64,000 bases of DNA. Source: JANQGG01 sp964642175 (lineage in GTDB: Bacteria > Bacteroidota > Chlorobiia > Chlorobiales > Chloroherpetonaceae). Under the pieces are notes generated by a model that did not search any database, was not told where the DNA came from, and saw only the letters and a list, made by a program, of their open reading frames with translations. Shown here piece after piece: positions 9,501 to 16,214 of the stretch. The DNA is taken from contig CAZXOK010000009.1 in assembly GCA_964642175.1 (NCBI GenBank), forward strand, positions 1-64,000, written 5' to 3'. Both the position numbers and the translations under genes were made by a program. The number at the start of each line of letters is the position of its first letter. Positions within the stretch are counted from its first letter, which is position 1.

Positions 9501-12297
9501 GATTAGCATCAACATCATTAGCTATAGTTTTTGTACCAGAGCCGGTAAATACCAAATAGTCAAAATCATTCGAACCTGAACCCGAAATGGTTTGAGCGGC
9601 TCCTGCAAAAAACACGGTATCGTTTGCTGTTGCAAGCATTGAACCACCCGAATTTGTCCAATTGCCATAAACAATTATATCTGTGTGTTGGCTGGTAGAA
9701 CTGTTGATACCTCTACGAAATAAACCACTTTGTAACAAAACATCACCCCCAATTTTCAAATCATGTTCATCATAATTCACATACGCACCACCTGATTTAT
9801 TAACAGTCAAATTATACAGACTATCATTCGACCCAATGTAAAGATTGGCGTTAGTTGTACCGTTTAAAATCAATGTTTGGTTATCTGCATCAAAAGCGCC
9901 CCCATTATTGTTGTTAAATGTTCCACCTAAATAGAGGTCACCTGCATTCAAATCTAAATCACCTGTGGTTTCAATGGTAAGATTATTATTAATGTCTAAG
10001 TCTGATGAAAGTGATTTTGTCCCACCCGACATGGTAACATTCCAAAAATCGCCATTACCTTGTGCATCAATGGTTTGCCCATTTCCTGTAAAAAATACCG
10101 TTGTGGTACCATATAGGAATTCCGAACCACTTGCAGTAGTCCAGTCTCCATTAATAGTGATAGTTCGGTTATAGCTAGTTAGACCAAATGTTCCCGAGAT
10201 TAGTGTGAAATCACCATCAATTAAAACATCACTTGTTAAACTTGCTTTACCAGAAGCTTTATTAACTGAAAGATTATTTAACTCTCTACCAGAAGATGTA
10301 CCGCCTGCATCAAACACTTGATCATTCGTTCCTTGAAGATTTAGTGTTAAACCATCTGATGTAGCATCAGTTAATGTACCATTGTTATCATAATCGCCTT
10401 CTAAGTTAAGGGTAAATTCATCGTCGCTGGTATTGATTTCGAGTTCAGTATTGTTAGCTATTGTTAAAGAGCCTAACACCGTCATATCTTCAGTTGTACC
10501 ATCAAGTGCTTTCCTGGAACCATTACCTAAATAAAGGTTACCATAAGAAATACCTGTTTTCACATCCTGATTTCCATTGCGATTATATCTTACTGTAGAT
10601 GTAGGAGAAAAATCATATATATCAAAAGATGGGAAGTTACTGCTACCTAATACATCTAAACGTGCTGTTCCATCAACTTTAAGCTCCACATTTGTTCCAG
10701 CATCATTAAATGAATAAGTTTGAATATTCAAATACGTTACTCCTGAAGAAACCAAACAGCTTCCTGAGACGGTGGCATCAACTTGCAATATTTTGCCCCC
10801 AGAACCTGCAAAAACCAAATCATGAAATATGGTTTCAGAACTTTGAATGTATTGGTTTTCACCATCAAATGTTACGGTTCCATTTTGAGCATCAAAATCA
10901 CCATTATTATTCCAATTTCCCCAAATATTAATGCTATAATCATTGGATGAAACATCTAAGATAGATTCAGGATCAATATAGATGTATTGATCTACATCTA
11001 AATCGCCATCAAGAGTTTTTGTAGATGTATAAGTTGGAGTACCATTAACCTCAAAGCGCAACCTTCCATAAGTGATTTGACCGCCATCTGCTTCTTGGGT
11101 TCGAACGGTTTGATCCATTTCCTGGTAAGCCCTATAATAACATAATGCAGAATTATCTTCAGTTGCGAAGGTTATTGTATTAAAACCTGTCGGAAAGCCG
11201 TCTTCTATGTATGATCCGATAAGAATATAGGAATTTGCAGCAAATGTTAATTCACCACCACTACCTATAATATGACCATCACTGTTTGATCCATTTCTAT
11301 GTAAAAGGAAAACATATTCAGAACTTTCAACGTTAAAATCACCACTTACTGAAAGAGTATCATAAATACCTAAACCACCTGAACCACCTGTTACCTGAAT
11401 ATCGTTAAAATTCCATTCGCCTGGCGCTTCTGTACCCACATCACTATATAATGATTGCCAACTGGTTCCATTAAAGTTAAATGTACTGGTTCCAGCTAGC
11501 AGAGTACCGTCATTCCGGAAATCATCACCTAATGAAATGGTAAAACTATCAGGATTAAACGTTACACCTGAATAAATTCTTAAAAAATATCCAATATTTA
11601 AATCACCAAGCGCTGTTACTGTGTTGTTTGTTCCTTGTAAATACAAGCTATAAAAGTCACTGGATTCAACATATTGGTCAGATAAACCATTTAAAACAAC
11701 GCTTGAATTTGAATTGGAAAAGAAACTACCAGAATTTCTCCAGTTACCTGCCACATAAATAGTACCTGAATTATTTAACGAGCCTCCTGATTGAACATTA
11801 ACACTATCTTCAACAACTATATTTAATGAACCAATGGTTAATGTACCACCAGACTGAATAGTAACAGAGTTACAAGCTCCATCAGAACCACTAATCAATT
11901 CAACACTCACTCCACCAGGAATTGTAACATTATCCAAAGAAGTCGGCACCTGATTCGGATTCCAGTTATTGGCTTTATTCCAATCAGAATCACCAGCTTC
12001 GCCATCCCATGTTAAATCCGCCATAGTTTTGGCAACACCGCCATTTTTTAAAGGCTTTACAATTGGCGTCGGTGATGAGTTGTCATCTACCGGATTCTCA
12101 ATTTTCACAAAATCGGCCGGTGAATAATTTTCACTATTTGGATCATTCGAAACTTCTTGCGCTTGCAAATTTCCAAATGTAAATAACACTAGTAGTAATG
12201 GAACAACTAATGTGGTATTTAAACGACCCATAACTTCTTTTGAAAAATGTTGCTTCATATCAATGCAGCTTTTATTGGATTGTAATGGTATTTTCAT
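535..12297 (-). CDS. Giant repeat-built surface protein with T9SS C-terminal sorting domain
   Basis: About 3,920 residues. An N-terminal hydrophobic stretch ending FGNLQAQ looks like a signal peptide. The body is made of glycine/asparagine/threonine-rich beta-strand repeats of roughly 60-70 residues (typical pieces: VTFDGT, GDWTNSGTF, FYNLxI, LDVTSNNY), as expected of a right-handed parallel beta-helix. These group into four super-blocks, each opening with a W-(D/T)-G...W...NNW motif (near residues 97, 1295, 2405 and 3167) and closing with an EYMD...DNxQ...D/E-W cap. An FN3-like segment (from about residue 3700) precedes the last 80 residues, which carry NYPNPFNPTT, VYDILGRKV and GIYFYRL, the hallmarks of a por-secretion sorting domain. 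It is therefore probably exported by T9SS and anchored to or released from the outer membrane; no enzyme domain is seen. The start is uncertain: GTG at 12303, ATG at 12297, or ATG at 12258 just before the hydrophobic segment. Confidence 0.85.
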   Translation of the reverse strand: MKIPLQSNKSCIDMKQHFSKEVMGRLNTTLVVPLLLVLFTFGNLQAQEVSNDPNSENYSPADFVKIENPVDDNSSPTPIVKPLKNGGVAKTMADLTWDGEAGDSDWNKANNWNPNQVPTSLDNVTIPGGVSVELISGSDGACNSVTIQSGGTLTIGSLNIVVEDSVNVQSGGSLNNSGTIYVAGNWRNSGSFFSNSNSSVVLNGLSDQYVESSDFYSLYLQGTNNTVTALGDLNIGYFLRIYSGVTFNPDSFTISLGDDFRNDGTLLAGTSTFNFNGTSWQSLYSDVGTEAPGEWNFNDIQVTGGSGGLGIYDTLSVSGDFNVESSEYVFLLHRNGSNSDGHIIGSGGELTFAANSYILIGSYIEDGFPTGFNTITFATEDNSALCYYRAYQEMDQTVRTQEADGGQITYGRLRFEVNGTPTYTSTKTLDGDLDVDQYIYIDPESILDVSSNDYSINIWGNWNNNGDFDAQNGTVTFDGENQYIQSSETIFHDLVFAGSGGKILQVDATVSGSCLVSSGVTYLNIQTYSFNDAGTNVELKVDGTARLDVLGSSNFPSFDIYDFSPTSTVRYNRNGNQDVKTGISYGNLYLGNGSRKALDGTTEDMTVLGSLTIANNTELEINTSDDEFTLNLEGDYDNNGTLTDATSDGLTLNLQGTNDQVFDAGGTSSGRELNNLSVNKASGKASLTSDVLIDGDFTLISGTFGLTSYNRTITINGDWTTASGSEFLYGTTTVFFTGNGQTIDAQGNGDFWNVTMSGGTKSLSSDLDINNNLTIETTGDLDLNAGDLYLGGTFNNNNGGAFDADNQTLILNGTTNANLYIGSNDSLYNLTVNKSGGAYVNYDEHDLKIGGDVLLQSGLFRRGINSSTSQHTDIIVYGNWTNSGGSMLATANDTVFFAGAAQTISGSGSNDFDYLVFTGSGTKTIANDVDANRNIIIEPGITVSVSGTNILKVGRDFINNGTFIANQSTLVFEEYGSWGSLYLTTNGSSLYNLEVNLYNTNYELYLQDDIVVTNNITITQGALDVENGSDYSINCGGSWVVETNGRFNERNGLVTFDGSSSSKTLQSNGYNFYEVVLNSSGSNYLLSDDFETTEDLVIDAGVLDLNGNVLNLGNGSGDSLVVNDSIIVDDNAELRMANGSQLAVQNGGTIVVAGSGGNQAKVTNQGSGYYAFDVLSGGTIAAGYYTFEYMDADGVNVQSGATIDGTLNFSNGVFSNGTSGGTLLTVDNNQTINNISSVSFPSNPGGGAFNVTKNLNQGALTFVDPSGSFQGATYENDANNLITWSYSSSLFTWDGSSSINWDVAANWDQNAVPGSGNRVYIPSAPSNQPTISSTSDSCYHITIESGATLTFSTAKLVTTGDFTNDGTLVFGNLTDSLVVLGNWSNSGTFSHSGNGTVVFTGTNEQSIDPNGTGVGKSFSRLVIQKDGTTASLASDLQVDRQVSLISGSFDVSNYDITVDGAWMKTDTAVFNYQNRTVTFTQDDSTIYGSGVNDFYNLEIDADVDLGGSLDINGTLTINSGRDLDVSTNSYGISLQGNWTNDGSFTAQSGNVIFDGATQTIGGSATTTFYNINLQSTNYTELGQNANVDGTLTLSNRYLRLRTYTLNGTGASNLFVMSSGTQLYVDDNNFPTGFEGYSLDQASYVRYNYAGAQDVIGQDASGGTIGYGYLYMDVSGTKTAQHDLDVNGGFRIDNGVTFDLNSNDMSVGIYWVNNRGGNFVNTGSGGTITFDRDGTQYIYPNTSGDVFPNLVFSGSGAKVLNGSISVTGNLTMNTGVNYLNLQTNTVTGLGLSNSLNLSSNVTLYVRGADNFPTGFETINFAQNSIVRYDANMAQDVTTQDADGDQIQYGDIYFRYNTKTMDGDLDARGRFYVYGSTTLDATGNNYDINVGGEYRNLGTINFNANTVTFDGGEEQIVYTYGTGAGKAFNHLRINKSSDSYLRIYTYDVQVDSNVIFDGGVLANHNRTITVSGDWTATSSSTMDSRAGNVTFNGTDQIVTTGGTSDFYDVIFDGSDTTFLASDIEVLHDLNIGNSETLDVTSNNYTIKVQGDFNNYNTFVAQNGTVEFNGTGTQYINMGGMDPDEAFYNLRVNKTSGSVYLQDDLLINGSAYFEGPGTQDARFYFDENDVEVKGSWLNPEAIYVICNDETITFSGSSKDTIQAGYSTSVPSRFSKLVIDHQDSIIHVGDIRVDDGYTINQGEVYLNGNAFYFSNTTNTDKQFLLTTGSGVSKFDVGAGGELHVRGGNHVIIESASADTSIFRATGENTNIAEVTNWGGRYSFSVNSGGRIYARNYRFSYMDTSGVKIDGGVIAGVGADTTEDFSNGSFALGQNGGRYMYIVDNGQTLQIDSVSFINTIGGSGVNVEKADDKGHITFYNATGEFAGEDDERDPYDRVDWNSTFTGITWTGTVSSDWHNLNNWSGGSVPTSTDQVTIPNVATNDPLISSSDAVCATMLIESGGVLEIGGSTDLTINGGLQNYGTITVFGNDTVSVSGDYTNAGTLNAGTGTFALNGVIQKFNTGGSGNNRSFYNLLITNNTEVQLENTLRVLNSITIDAGTSLDVGANRAITVEGDWTNSGTFVYGGGTVTFNGTSTQTVTGSGTDDFNNVYFSNTGVKTLSGSIDVQGQFRVNSGSTVNGGSGTLKCNGSFYNFGTFDGQTGTVNFDGTGTSYIYGDFAPVFHDLIFSNGGNKILETDIEVDNLLSVESGVNYLNLQTFEVDASGLSDSLHLASGSRMYVRGEDNFPSTFAAINLEDGSYVRYDADLTQTVVTKDSDGDQFSYGRLELYSVTTGGRKVLDGDLIATENIVIDDLDTLDVTSNNYDVTCGGYFDHQGYFLANGAAVQNTLTLNGQGGFNFRPAGSGLGKELYDVVVNMGAGNRLTFAGSEHLYCNDFTITSGEVNPNGNRNITLTGNLVINSGEMLASGSHLYFVGTGDLTLKANGSTLNLITLDGSGKTLSLGDELSMNNNLVIEASDTLTLNGNTLNFGNNSDAITVNGVLDVDAGAKLAMANTSSMLVNSGGKLNVVGVSGNIARVGRQSGTYGIEVQGEIAASYYLFEYMNQQGLFINGGTIDLSNNFSYGTFTNGATNGRFITIDGNSQTLTGSDKIVEVQFPSTPGGTSYNVYVTNSSSASINIEDATGSFEGEGYEFDPDDVVDWTYTSVTRNWTGLTNSDWHTANNWSPKAVPDANDNVVITSKSNLPIIDTADAVCKNIELTGGSLTLRNGNTLDVSTNVTIGSGTSVTVESNLDTIKLGGNWTNSGTYTHGNSTVVFDGPNSQNISSGGVTIGKRFYNIQVDKDGTSDLNLSGNNLYLENDMNLNSGRFDAGSLDISVGGDWNNTGAEFNSSTGQVTFVGSQSNTITTNGDSFYDLTINVGSGSITANDDIVVENDMLVTSGTFDLNALALSVGSGSGDKLSIQGTFILDENATLALMGGSDGLQVESGGVLQAIGSAGNMAEITRAGSSGYYPVIMNSGGQISAIYTKFSYTNGSGVWVKNGATINTTNTLHNCEFVNGSQTSYLRISNNQVLGTITGVIFSSTGSVPSRNVYYDGFGSVLFNNYKGGLAGARYEYDNGSDPVGNVRWTFDETQSVSAGNTYTFGNDLVLTVNSVGNIGSVSVQLVDQTLNSLPNAYNRYYVISTDQGGSASGYNVNVRQYYSDGTNGSSNEVPAYGGDLDPQAWIEGIGGLYFGPYQSSSNTSENWTQYNGVTGNLEANWFVSDATEETALPVELASYGLENFDDGVSVNWTTATETDNLGFILERSTMPDSGFTQVASYLSSSALKGQGTVSVETKYEYVDYTSLMAGETYYYRLSDVDISGTRHVLETKSITRPLDYNLYQNYPNPFNPTTAIQFSLQKSGKTVLAVYDILGRKVATLLNQEMKSGAHVVNWNARNFASGIYFYRLQSGSFTQVKKMMLIK

Positions 12298-12418
12298 ATT
12301 CACTTTTATTTATGCTCTGGATTCAATGGTTTAAGAACTGCAAAATCTATGCCGAACACATTTGTTGATGTTTGCATTACATTTTTCTTCTTAAAGCATT
12401 ATGAAAAACTAATGTGCA

Positions 12419-12448
12419 ATTATACTACAATTCATCCTTTAATGCCAT
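12419..12448 (-). promoter_or_regulatory. Possible promoter of the giant surface-protein gene
   Basis: On the minus strand a perfect TATAAT (12424-12419) lies 18 bases from ATGGCA (12448-12443), a 4/6 match to a -35 box. It would give a leader of roughly 115 bases before the ATG. The spacing is acceptable and the -35 weak, and this group may use a different sigma consensus. Confidence 0.25.
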
Positions 12449-12535
12449 TTTATTTCGATAAAGTATTTGTATAGCTCTATAAACATATGACAAGTATCAC
12501 ATTTTTCTGGAGAAAAGTGCTATTCTACCAAAAAA

Positions 12536-13246
12536 TCAGGATTCAACGATACTTCCAACCGGTTCACCATGAATCAGGCGAGAGAGATTTCCATCCTTAT
12601 TCATGTTCATAACTACAATCGGTAAAGTGTTTTCGCTACATAATGTAATCGCGGTTAGATCCATGACCCGTAAATTCTTCTGCAGGATGTCTAAATAAGA
12701 TATTTGCGGAAATAAAGTAGCAGAGGGATCTTTTTCAGGATCAGCATTATAGATACCATCCACGCGGGTACCTTTAATAATAACATCAGCTTCAATTTCA
12801 ATTGCCCGGAGTGCCGCTGCAGTATCTGTTGTGAAATATGGATTACCGGTACCTGCGCCAAAAATCACGATGCGGCCTTTTTCCAGATGCCTGATGGCAC
12901 GCCTTCGAATAAAAGGCTCTGCAATCTGTTCCATTTTAATGGCTGTCAGAAGTCTTGTATAAACACCTGCGCGTTCCAGGGCGTCCTGAAATGCCAGTGA
13001 ATTGATCACAGTAGCCAACATTCCCATATGGTCGGCCTGTACCCTGTCCATATTCTCAGCTGCCTGGGAGAGCCCTCGAAAAATATTGCCACCCCCGATT
13101 ACGACCGCAATTTCGGCACCAAGCTCATGGCATTCTTTAATGGCTTTGGCATAGCGATCCAACACACTGCCATCAATACCATAATTTTGATCGCCCATAA
13201 AGGCTTCACCACTCAATTTCAGAAGTATGCGTTTATACTTTAACAT
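12536..13246 (-). CDS. pyrH: UMP kinase
   Basis: 236 residues, the usual size. The enzyme phosphorylates UMP to UDP with ATP in the cytoplasm, the first committed step to UTP and CTP. It belongs to the amino-acid-kinase fold: the N-terminal KRILLKLSGEAF phosphate loop, VVIGGGNIFRG (UMP/ATP-binding Gly loop) and GTGNPYFTTDTAAALRA (acceptor-binding segment) are all present. It follows tsf on the same strand, as in many bacteria, but a terminator lies between them at 13349-13372. The usual next gene frr (ribosome recycling factor) is absent; the giant surface-protein gene follows instead after a 238-base gap. Confidence 0.97.
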   Translation of the reverse strand: MLKYKRILLKLSGEAFMGDQNYGIDGSVLDRYAKAIKECHELGAEIAVVIGGGNIFRGLSQAAENMDRVQADHMGMLATVINSLAFQDALERAGVYTRLLTAIKMEQIAEPFIRRRAIRHLEKGRIVIFGAGTGNPYFTTDTAAALRAIEIEADVIIKGTRVDGIYNADPEKDPSATLFPQISYLDILQKNLRVMDLTAITLCSENTLPIVVMNMNKDGNLSRLIHGEPVGSIVES

Positions 13247-13348
13247 TTGCTGATAGAATTACAGATTAATCAAATCACTGATAATGTAGGGATATTACAG
13301 GAAAGTCTAAAAAGGCTGAACCCTGTGTTTTTAAATTTTGAGCAAAAA

Positions 13349-13372
13349 AAAAGCCTCCATGTAGAGGCTTTT
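13349..13372 (-). terminator. Terminator between tsf and pyrH
   Basis: The 9-bp inverted repeat AAAAGCCTC/GAGGCTTTT has a 6-base loop and is followed on the minus strand by a run of Ts (complement of the A run at 13344-13350). It begins 7 bases after the tsf stop. It should end or attenuate the rpsB-tsf transcript, leaving pyrH on read-through or its own promoter in 13247-13348. Confidence 0.8.
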
Positions 13373-13379
13373 AACATTT

Positions 13380-14249
13380 TTACTTTTCACCAAGTTGGTA
13401 TCTTAAGAACTTGTTGATTGAAACATCCTTGCCTATCTGTTTCGACAAATCTTTCAAGACATCTGTTACAGTTTTTGAGCTGTCTTTAATGAAAGTTTGC
13501 TCAAGTAAAGCTACATCCTGATAGTATTTTTCAAGCCGGCCTGCTACAATCTTATCAACAATTTTTTCTGGTTTACCTTCGGCCAGTGCCTGTTGTTTAA
13601 AAATCTCCGACTCTTTTTCAATATTTTCATTTGTTACTTCGGAACGATCAATCACCAGCGGTGCTGCAGCGGCAATTTGCATGGCAATATCTTTACCACA
13701 AGCTGCTACATCGTCCGATCCGGCCGGCACCATTTCAACCAATGTGGCTAGTTTAGAACCGGGGTGAATGTAAGGAGTCAGAACGCTTTGAGCTGATTTA
13801 ATTAAGCAATAACGGCCGATCTCTAATTTTTCCCCGATTTTACCGGTTAATGTTTCAATGGCAACCCCAACGGTTTGACCATCGAAGTCGGCCCTAAGTT
13901 TTGTATCGGCAAGCGCTTGAGCTGAAGGCACTTCCCCGGCAAGAGATAAATCAGCAACTGCTTCGGCAAACTTTACAAAGTCGTCACTTTTTGCCACAAA
14001 GTCAGTTTCACAATTCACTTCTACAATAACACCGGTTGTGGCATCGGGTGTGGTTTTAGCGATAATCACACCTTCTTTGGCTTCGCGATCGCTGCGTTTA
14101 GCCGCCATCGCTGCACCGCGTTTTCTTAAAAACTCTATCGCTTTTTCCATATCACCGTTGGATTCCTGAAGTGCCTTTTTACACTCCATCATTCCAACGC
14201 CTGTTTTATCACGAAGTTCTTTTACTGCTTTAGCAGAAATTTCAGCCAT
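13380..14249 (-). CDS. tsf: Elongation factor Ts
   Basis: 289 residues. EF-Ts is the nucleotide exchange factor that releases GDP from EF-Tu. The N-terminal UBA-like domain starts AVKELRDKTGVGMMECKKAL, and TDFVAKSDDFVKFA is the EF-Tu-contacting TDFV motif that begins the core; the C-terminal half is the dimerisation/core subdomain. It lies 28 bases downstream of rpsB on the same strand, the near-universal rpsB-tsf arrangement, and is followed by a terminator. Confidence 0.97.
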   Translation of the reverse strand: MAEISAKAVKELRDKTGVGMMECKKALQESNGDMEKAIEFLRKRGAAMAAKRSDREAKEGVIIAKTTPDATTGVIVEVNCETDFVAKSDDFVKFAEAVADLSLAGEVPSAQALADTKLRADFDGQTVGVAIETLTGKIGEKLEIGRYCLIKSAQSVLTPYIHPGSKLATLVEMVPAGSDDVAACGKDIAMQIAAAAPLVIDRSEVTNENIEKESEIFKQQALAEGKPEKIVDKIVAGRLEKYYQDVALLEQTFIKDSSKTVTDVLKDLSKQIGKDVSINKFLRYQLGEK

Positions 14250-14277
14250 TTTACTTGTTATGATTTTTTGTTATGGG

Positions 14278-15045
14278 TTAATCGTCTGATTTAGCTTCTT
14301 CCTGGGTTGAGTAGGCTTGAGTTTCACCGCTTTCAACTTCAACCGCAGCTTCTTCATCTTTTTGAACACTTCTTGCTTCAATAATAGCATCTGCGACAGC
14401 CGAAGTGATCAGCTCAATAGAGCGAATAGCATCATCATTTGCCGGAATCACATAATTAATTTCGTCGGGATCACAATTTGTATCAACAATAGCAAAAATC
14501 GGGATACCTAAAGACCGGGATTCTCGAACAGCAATATGCTCCTTCTTTACATCCACAACAAACAAAGCTGCAGGTAAGCGTGTCATTTCTGAAATACCAC
14601 CCAGGATCTTCATCAACTTATCTTTCTCACGCATGAGCATCAAGCGCTCTTTCTTGGTGATCAGGTCAAATGTACCATCGGTTTGCATGCGTTCAATGGA
14701 GTTCAACCGTCGGATACTCTGACGAATGGTTGAAAAATTGGTTAGCATGCCGCCCAGCCAACGCTCGGAGACATAAGGCATGCCAGCACGTTCGGCCTGC
14801 TCAGCCATAATATGCTTGGCTTGCTTTTTTGTTCCGACAAACAAAATATCTTTTCCTGTAGAAGCAATCGCATCCAAAGCTTTGAATGCCTCATCGGCTA
14901 ATACAACGGTCTTTTTCAGGTCAAGAATGTGAATCCCATTCTTTTCCATGAAAATATAGCGTTTCATTTTTGGGCACCAGCGCCTGGTGAGGTGACCAAA
15001 ATGAGCCCCCGCTTTTAATAAATCTTCTAATTGTAAATTTGCCAT
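14278..15045 (-). CDS. rpsB: 30S ribosomal protein S2
   Basis: 255 residues. The S2 signatures are GAHFGHLTRRWCPKM near the N-terminus, the ERWLGGMLTNFSTI segment and the late PIFAIVDTNCDPDEINYVIP region. The C-terminal tail is acidic and variable, as expected. The 118-base gap to rpsI upstream holds a nested-stem RNA leader (15072-15142), suggesting S2 autoregulation of rpsB-tsf. Confidence 0.97.
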   Translation of the reverse strand: MANLQLEDLLKAGAHFGHLTRRWCPKMKRYIFMEKNGIHILDLKKTVVLADEAFKALDAIASTGKDILFVGTKKQAKHIMAEQAERAGMPYVSERWLGGMLTNFSTIRQSIRRLNSIERMQTDGTFDLITKKERLMLMREKDKLMKILGGISEMTRLPAALFVVDVKKEHIAVRESRSLGIPIFAIVDTNCDPDEINYVIPANDDAIRSIELITSAVADAIIEARSVQKDEEAAVEVESGETQAYSTQEEAKSDD

Positions 15046-15071
15046 AATGGTAAGATTTAGAGTTGTTCTTC

Positions 15072-15142
15072 TACCCTGTTAACTGCGATCAATCTGGCCT
15101 TTGCCAAACACCCCACGCAGTTTTAAAGACAAGTACAGGGTA
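15072..15142 (-). ncRNA. Structured leader RNA in front of rpsB (candidate S2-binding autoregulator)
   Basis: Three nested stems fill the rpsI-rpsB gap. The outer stem is 8 bp (15135-15142 with 15072-15079, TACCCTGT/ACAGGGTA), the inner stem 7 bp (15116-15122 with 15081-15087, AACTGCG/CGCAGTT), and the apical hairpin 4 bp with a 4-base loop (15095-15106, TGGC/GCCA). The outer and inner stems are separated by one base on one side and 12 on the other, giving a large one-sided internal loop. The 3' side ends 26 bases before the rpsB ATG. Position and shape fit a ribosomal-protein leader like those known before rpsB elsewhere (the t44 type in gammaproteobacteria). I do not claim homology to any family. 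Confidence 0.55.
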
Positions 15143-15163
15143 TGTGTGATTGTATGTAAAAAA

Positions 15164-15553
15164 TTAACGTTTAGAGAACTGGAAGCGTTTTCTGGCCTTT
15201 TTCTGACCGTATTTTTTCCGTTCTACCATGCGTGGATCTCTTGTCAGGAGTTCAGCACCACGCAATGCCTGACGAGTATTTTCGTCGTATGCAACTACTG
15301 CACGGGCAATTGCTAAGCTCACAGCACCAACCTGACCTGATAGTCCGCCTCCGTATACACGCACTTTAACATCCATTTTGTCCTGGTTTTCTGTAACCGT
15401 TAGGGCCTGGATTGCTTTGGCACGATAATCGGAATCATGAAAATATTCTTCAAGCGGCTTGTCGTTGATCAGAACTTTGCCACTGCCTTGTTTGAGGTAA
15501 GCTCTGGCAACTGCTGTTTTTCGACGCCCTGTAGTATTAATAATTTCTGCCAT
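15164..15553 (-). CDS. rpsI: 30S ribosomal protein S9
   Basis: 129 residues. It shows GRRKTAVARAYLKQGSGK at the N-terminus, the VYGGGLSGQVGAVSLAIARA core and the basic tail ending KKARKRFQFSKR, whose terminal K-R reaches the ribosomal P site in this family. It lies 19 bases after rplM on the same strand, the conserved L13-S9 pair. Confidence 0.97.
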   Translation of the reverse strand: MAEIINTTGRRKTAVARAYLKQGSGKVLINDKPLEEYFHDSDYRAKAIQALTVTENQDKMDVKVRVYGGGLSGQVGAVSLAIARAVVAYDENTRQALRGAELLTRDPRMVERKKYGQKKARKRFQFSKR

Positions 15554-15572
15554 TAAATCTGTTTATCTTTAT

Positions 15573-16025
15573 TTATGAAATTTTTAATTCTTCGGGATTC
15601 TGAGCAAAATGAGGATGCGTAGGACCAGCATAGACTTTTAATTTCTTGTAGATGCTTCGCCCAAGGTTATTATGAGGCAACATTCCCCATACTGCGCGTT
15701 CAATTACCTGCTCAGGTTTTTTCTTAAAAACTTCCCTTACATTCTCAAACTTCTCTCCGCCAGGATATTGAGAGTGGCTAAAGTATTGCTTATCAAAAGC
15801 TTTATTTCCGGTTAGTTTTATTTTTTCAGCATTCACAACCACAATAAAATCGCCGGTATCGGCATGTGGGGTGAATTGCGGTTTATGCTTTCCACGTAGC
15901 ACAGTAGCCACTTTGGATGCCAGTTTACCTAAAACCACATCCTCGGCATCAATCACCCACCATTTTGGATTAATATCAGCGGCTTTTGCTGAGTATGTAC
16001 GAAAACTTTGTGTATCGATCTTCAT
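15573..16025 (-). CDS. rplM: 50S ribosomal protein L13
   Basis: 150 residues, first gene of the rplM-rpsI-(leader)-rpsB-tsf set. Family motifs are WWVIDAEDVVLGKLAS, LRGKHKPQFTPHADTGDFIVV and AVWGMLPHNNLGRSIYKKLKVY. The upstream gap 16026-16151 must hold the promoter; I could not pick a convincing -35/-10 pair. Confidence 0.97.
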   Translation of the reverse strand: MKIDTQSFRTYSAKAADINPKWWVIDAEDVVLGKLASKVATVLRGKHKPQFTPHADTGDFIVVVNAEKIKLTGNKAFDKQYFSHSQYPGGEKFENVREVFKKKPEQVIERAVWGMLPHNNLGRSIYKKLKVYAGPTHPHFAQNPEELKIS

Positions 16026-16151
16026 GAATCAAATTTGTCTGATTTTCCCAAAACATAAGATCTTAAATTTACCTTTTTTTCTTTTAATCTGCAAACACTT
16101 GCACTACCACCAAACAAATAATTTTACATTGTTCTTATCCCGGCTGAAAAT

Positions 16152-16180
16152 AAAAAAGGGAACTTAAAGTCCCCTTTTTT
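16152..16180 (-). terminator. Terminator of the second surface-protein gene
   Basis: The inverted repeat AAAAAAGGG-A-ACT / AGT-C-CCCTTTTTT has one A/C mismatch and a 3-base loop, and lies 35 bases after the stop of the minus-strand gene. The A/T arms supply a T-tract in either direction. It insulates the rplM operon from the surface-protein gene. Confidence 0.75.
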
Positions 16181-16214
16181 GAATCCAGAGTGATCAGTCC
16201 ATTTCCGAACCATA

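Noticed and set aside
1050..10931. Several plus-strand ORFs of 60-150 codons opposite the giant surface gene
   Set aside because: They are antisense shadows of a repetitive gene, low in complexity and without domains. The minus frame carries the signal peptide, repeats and sorting domain.
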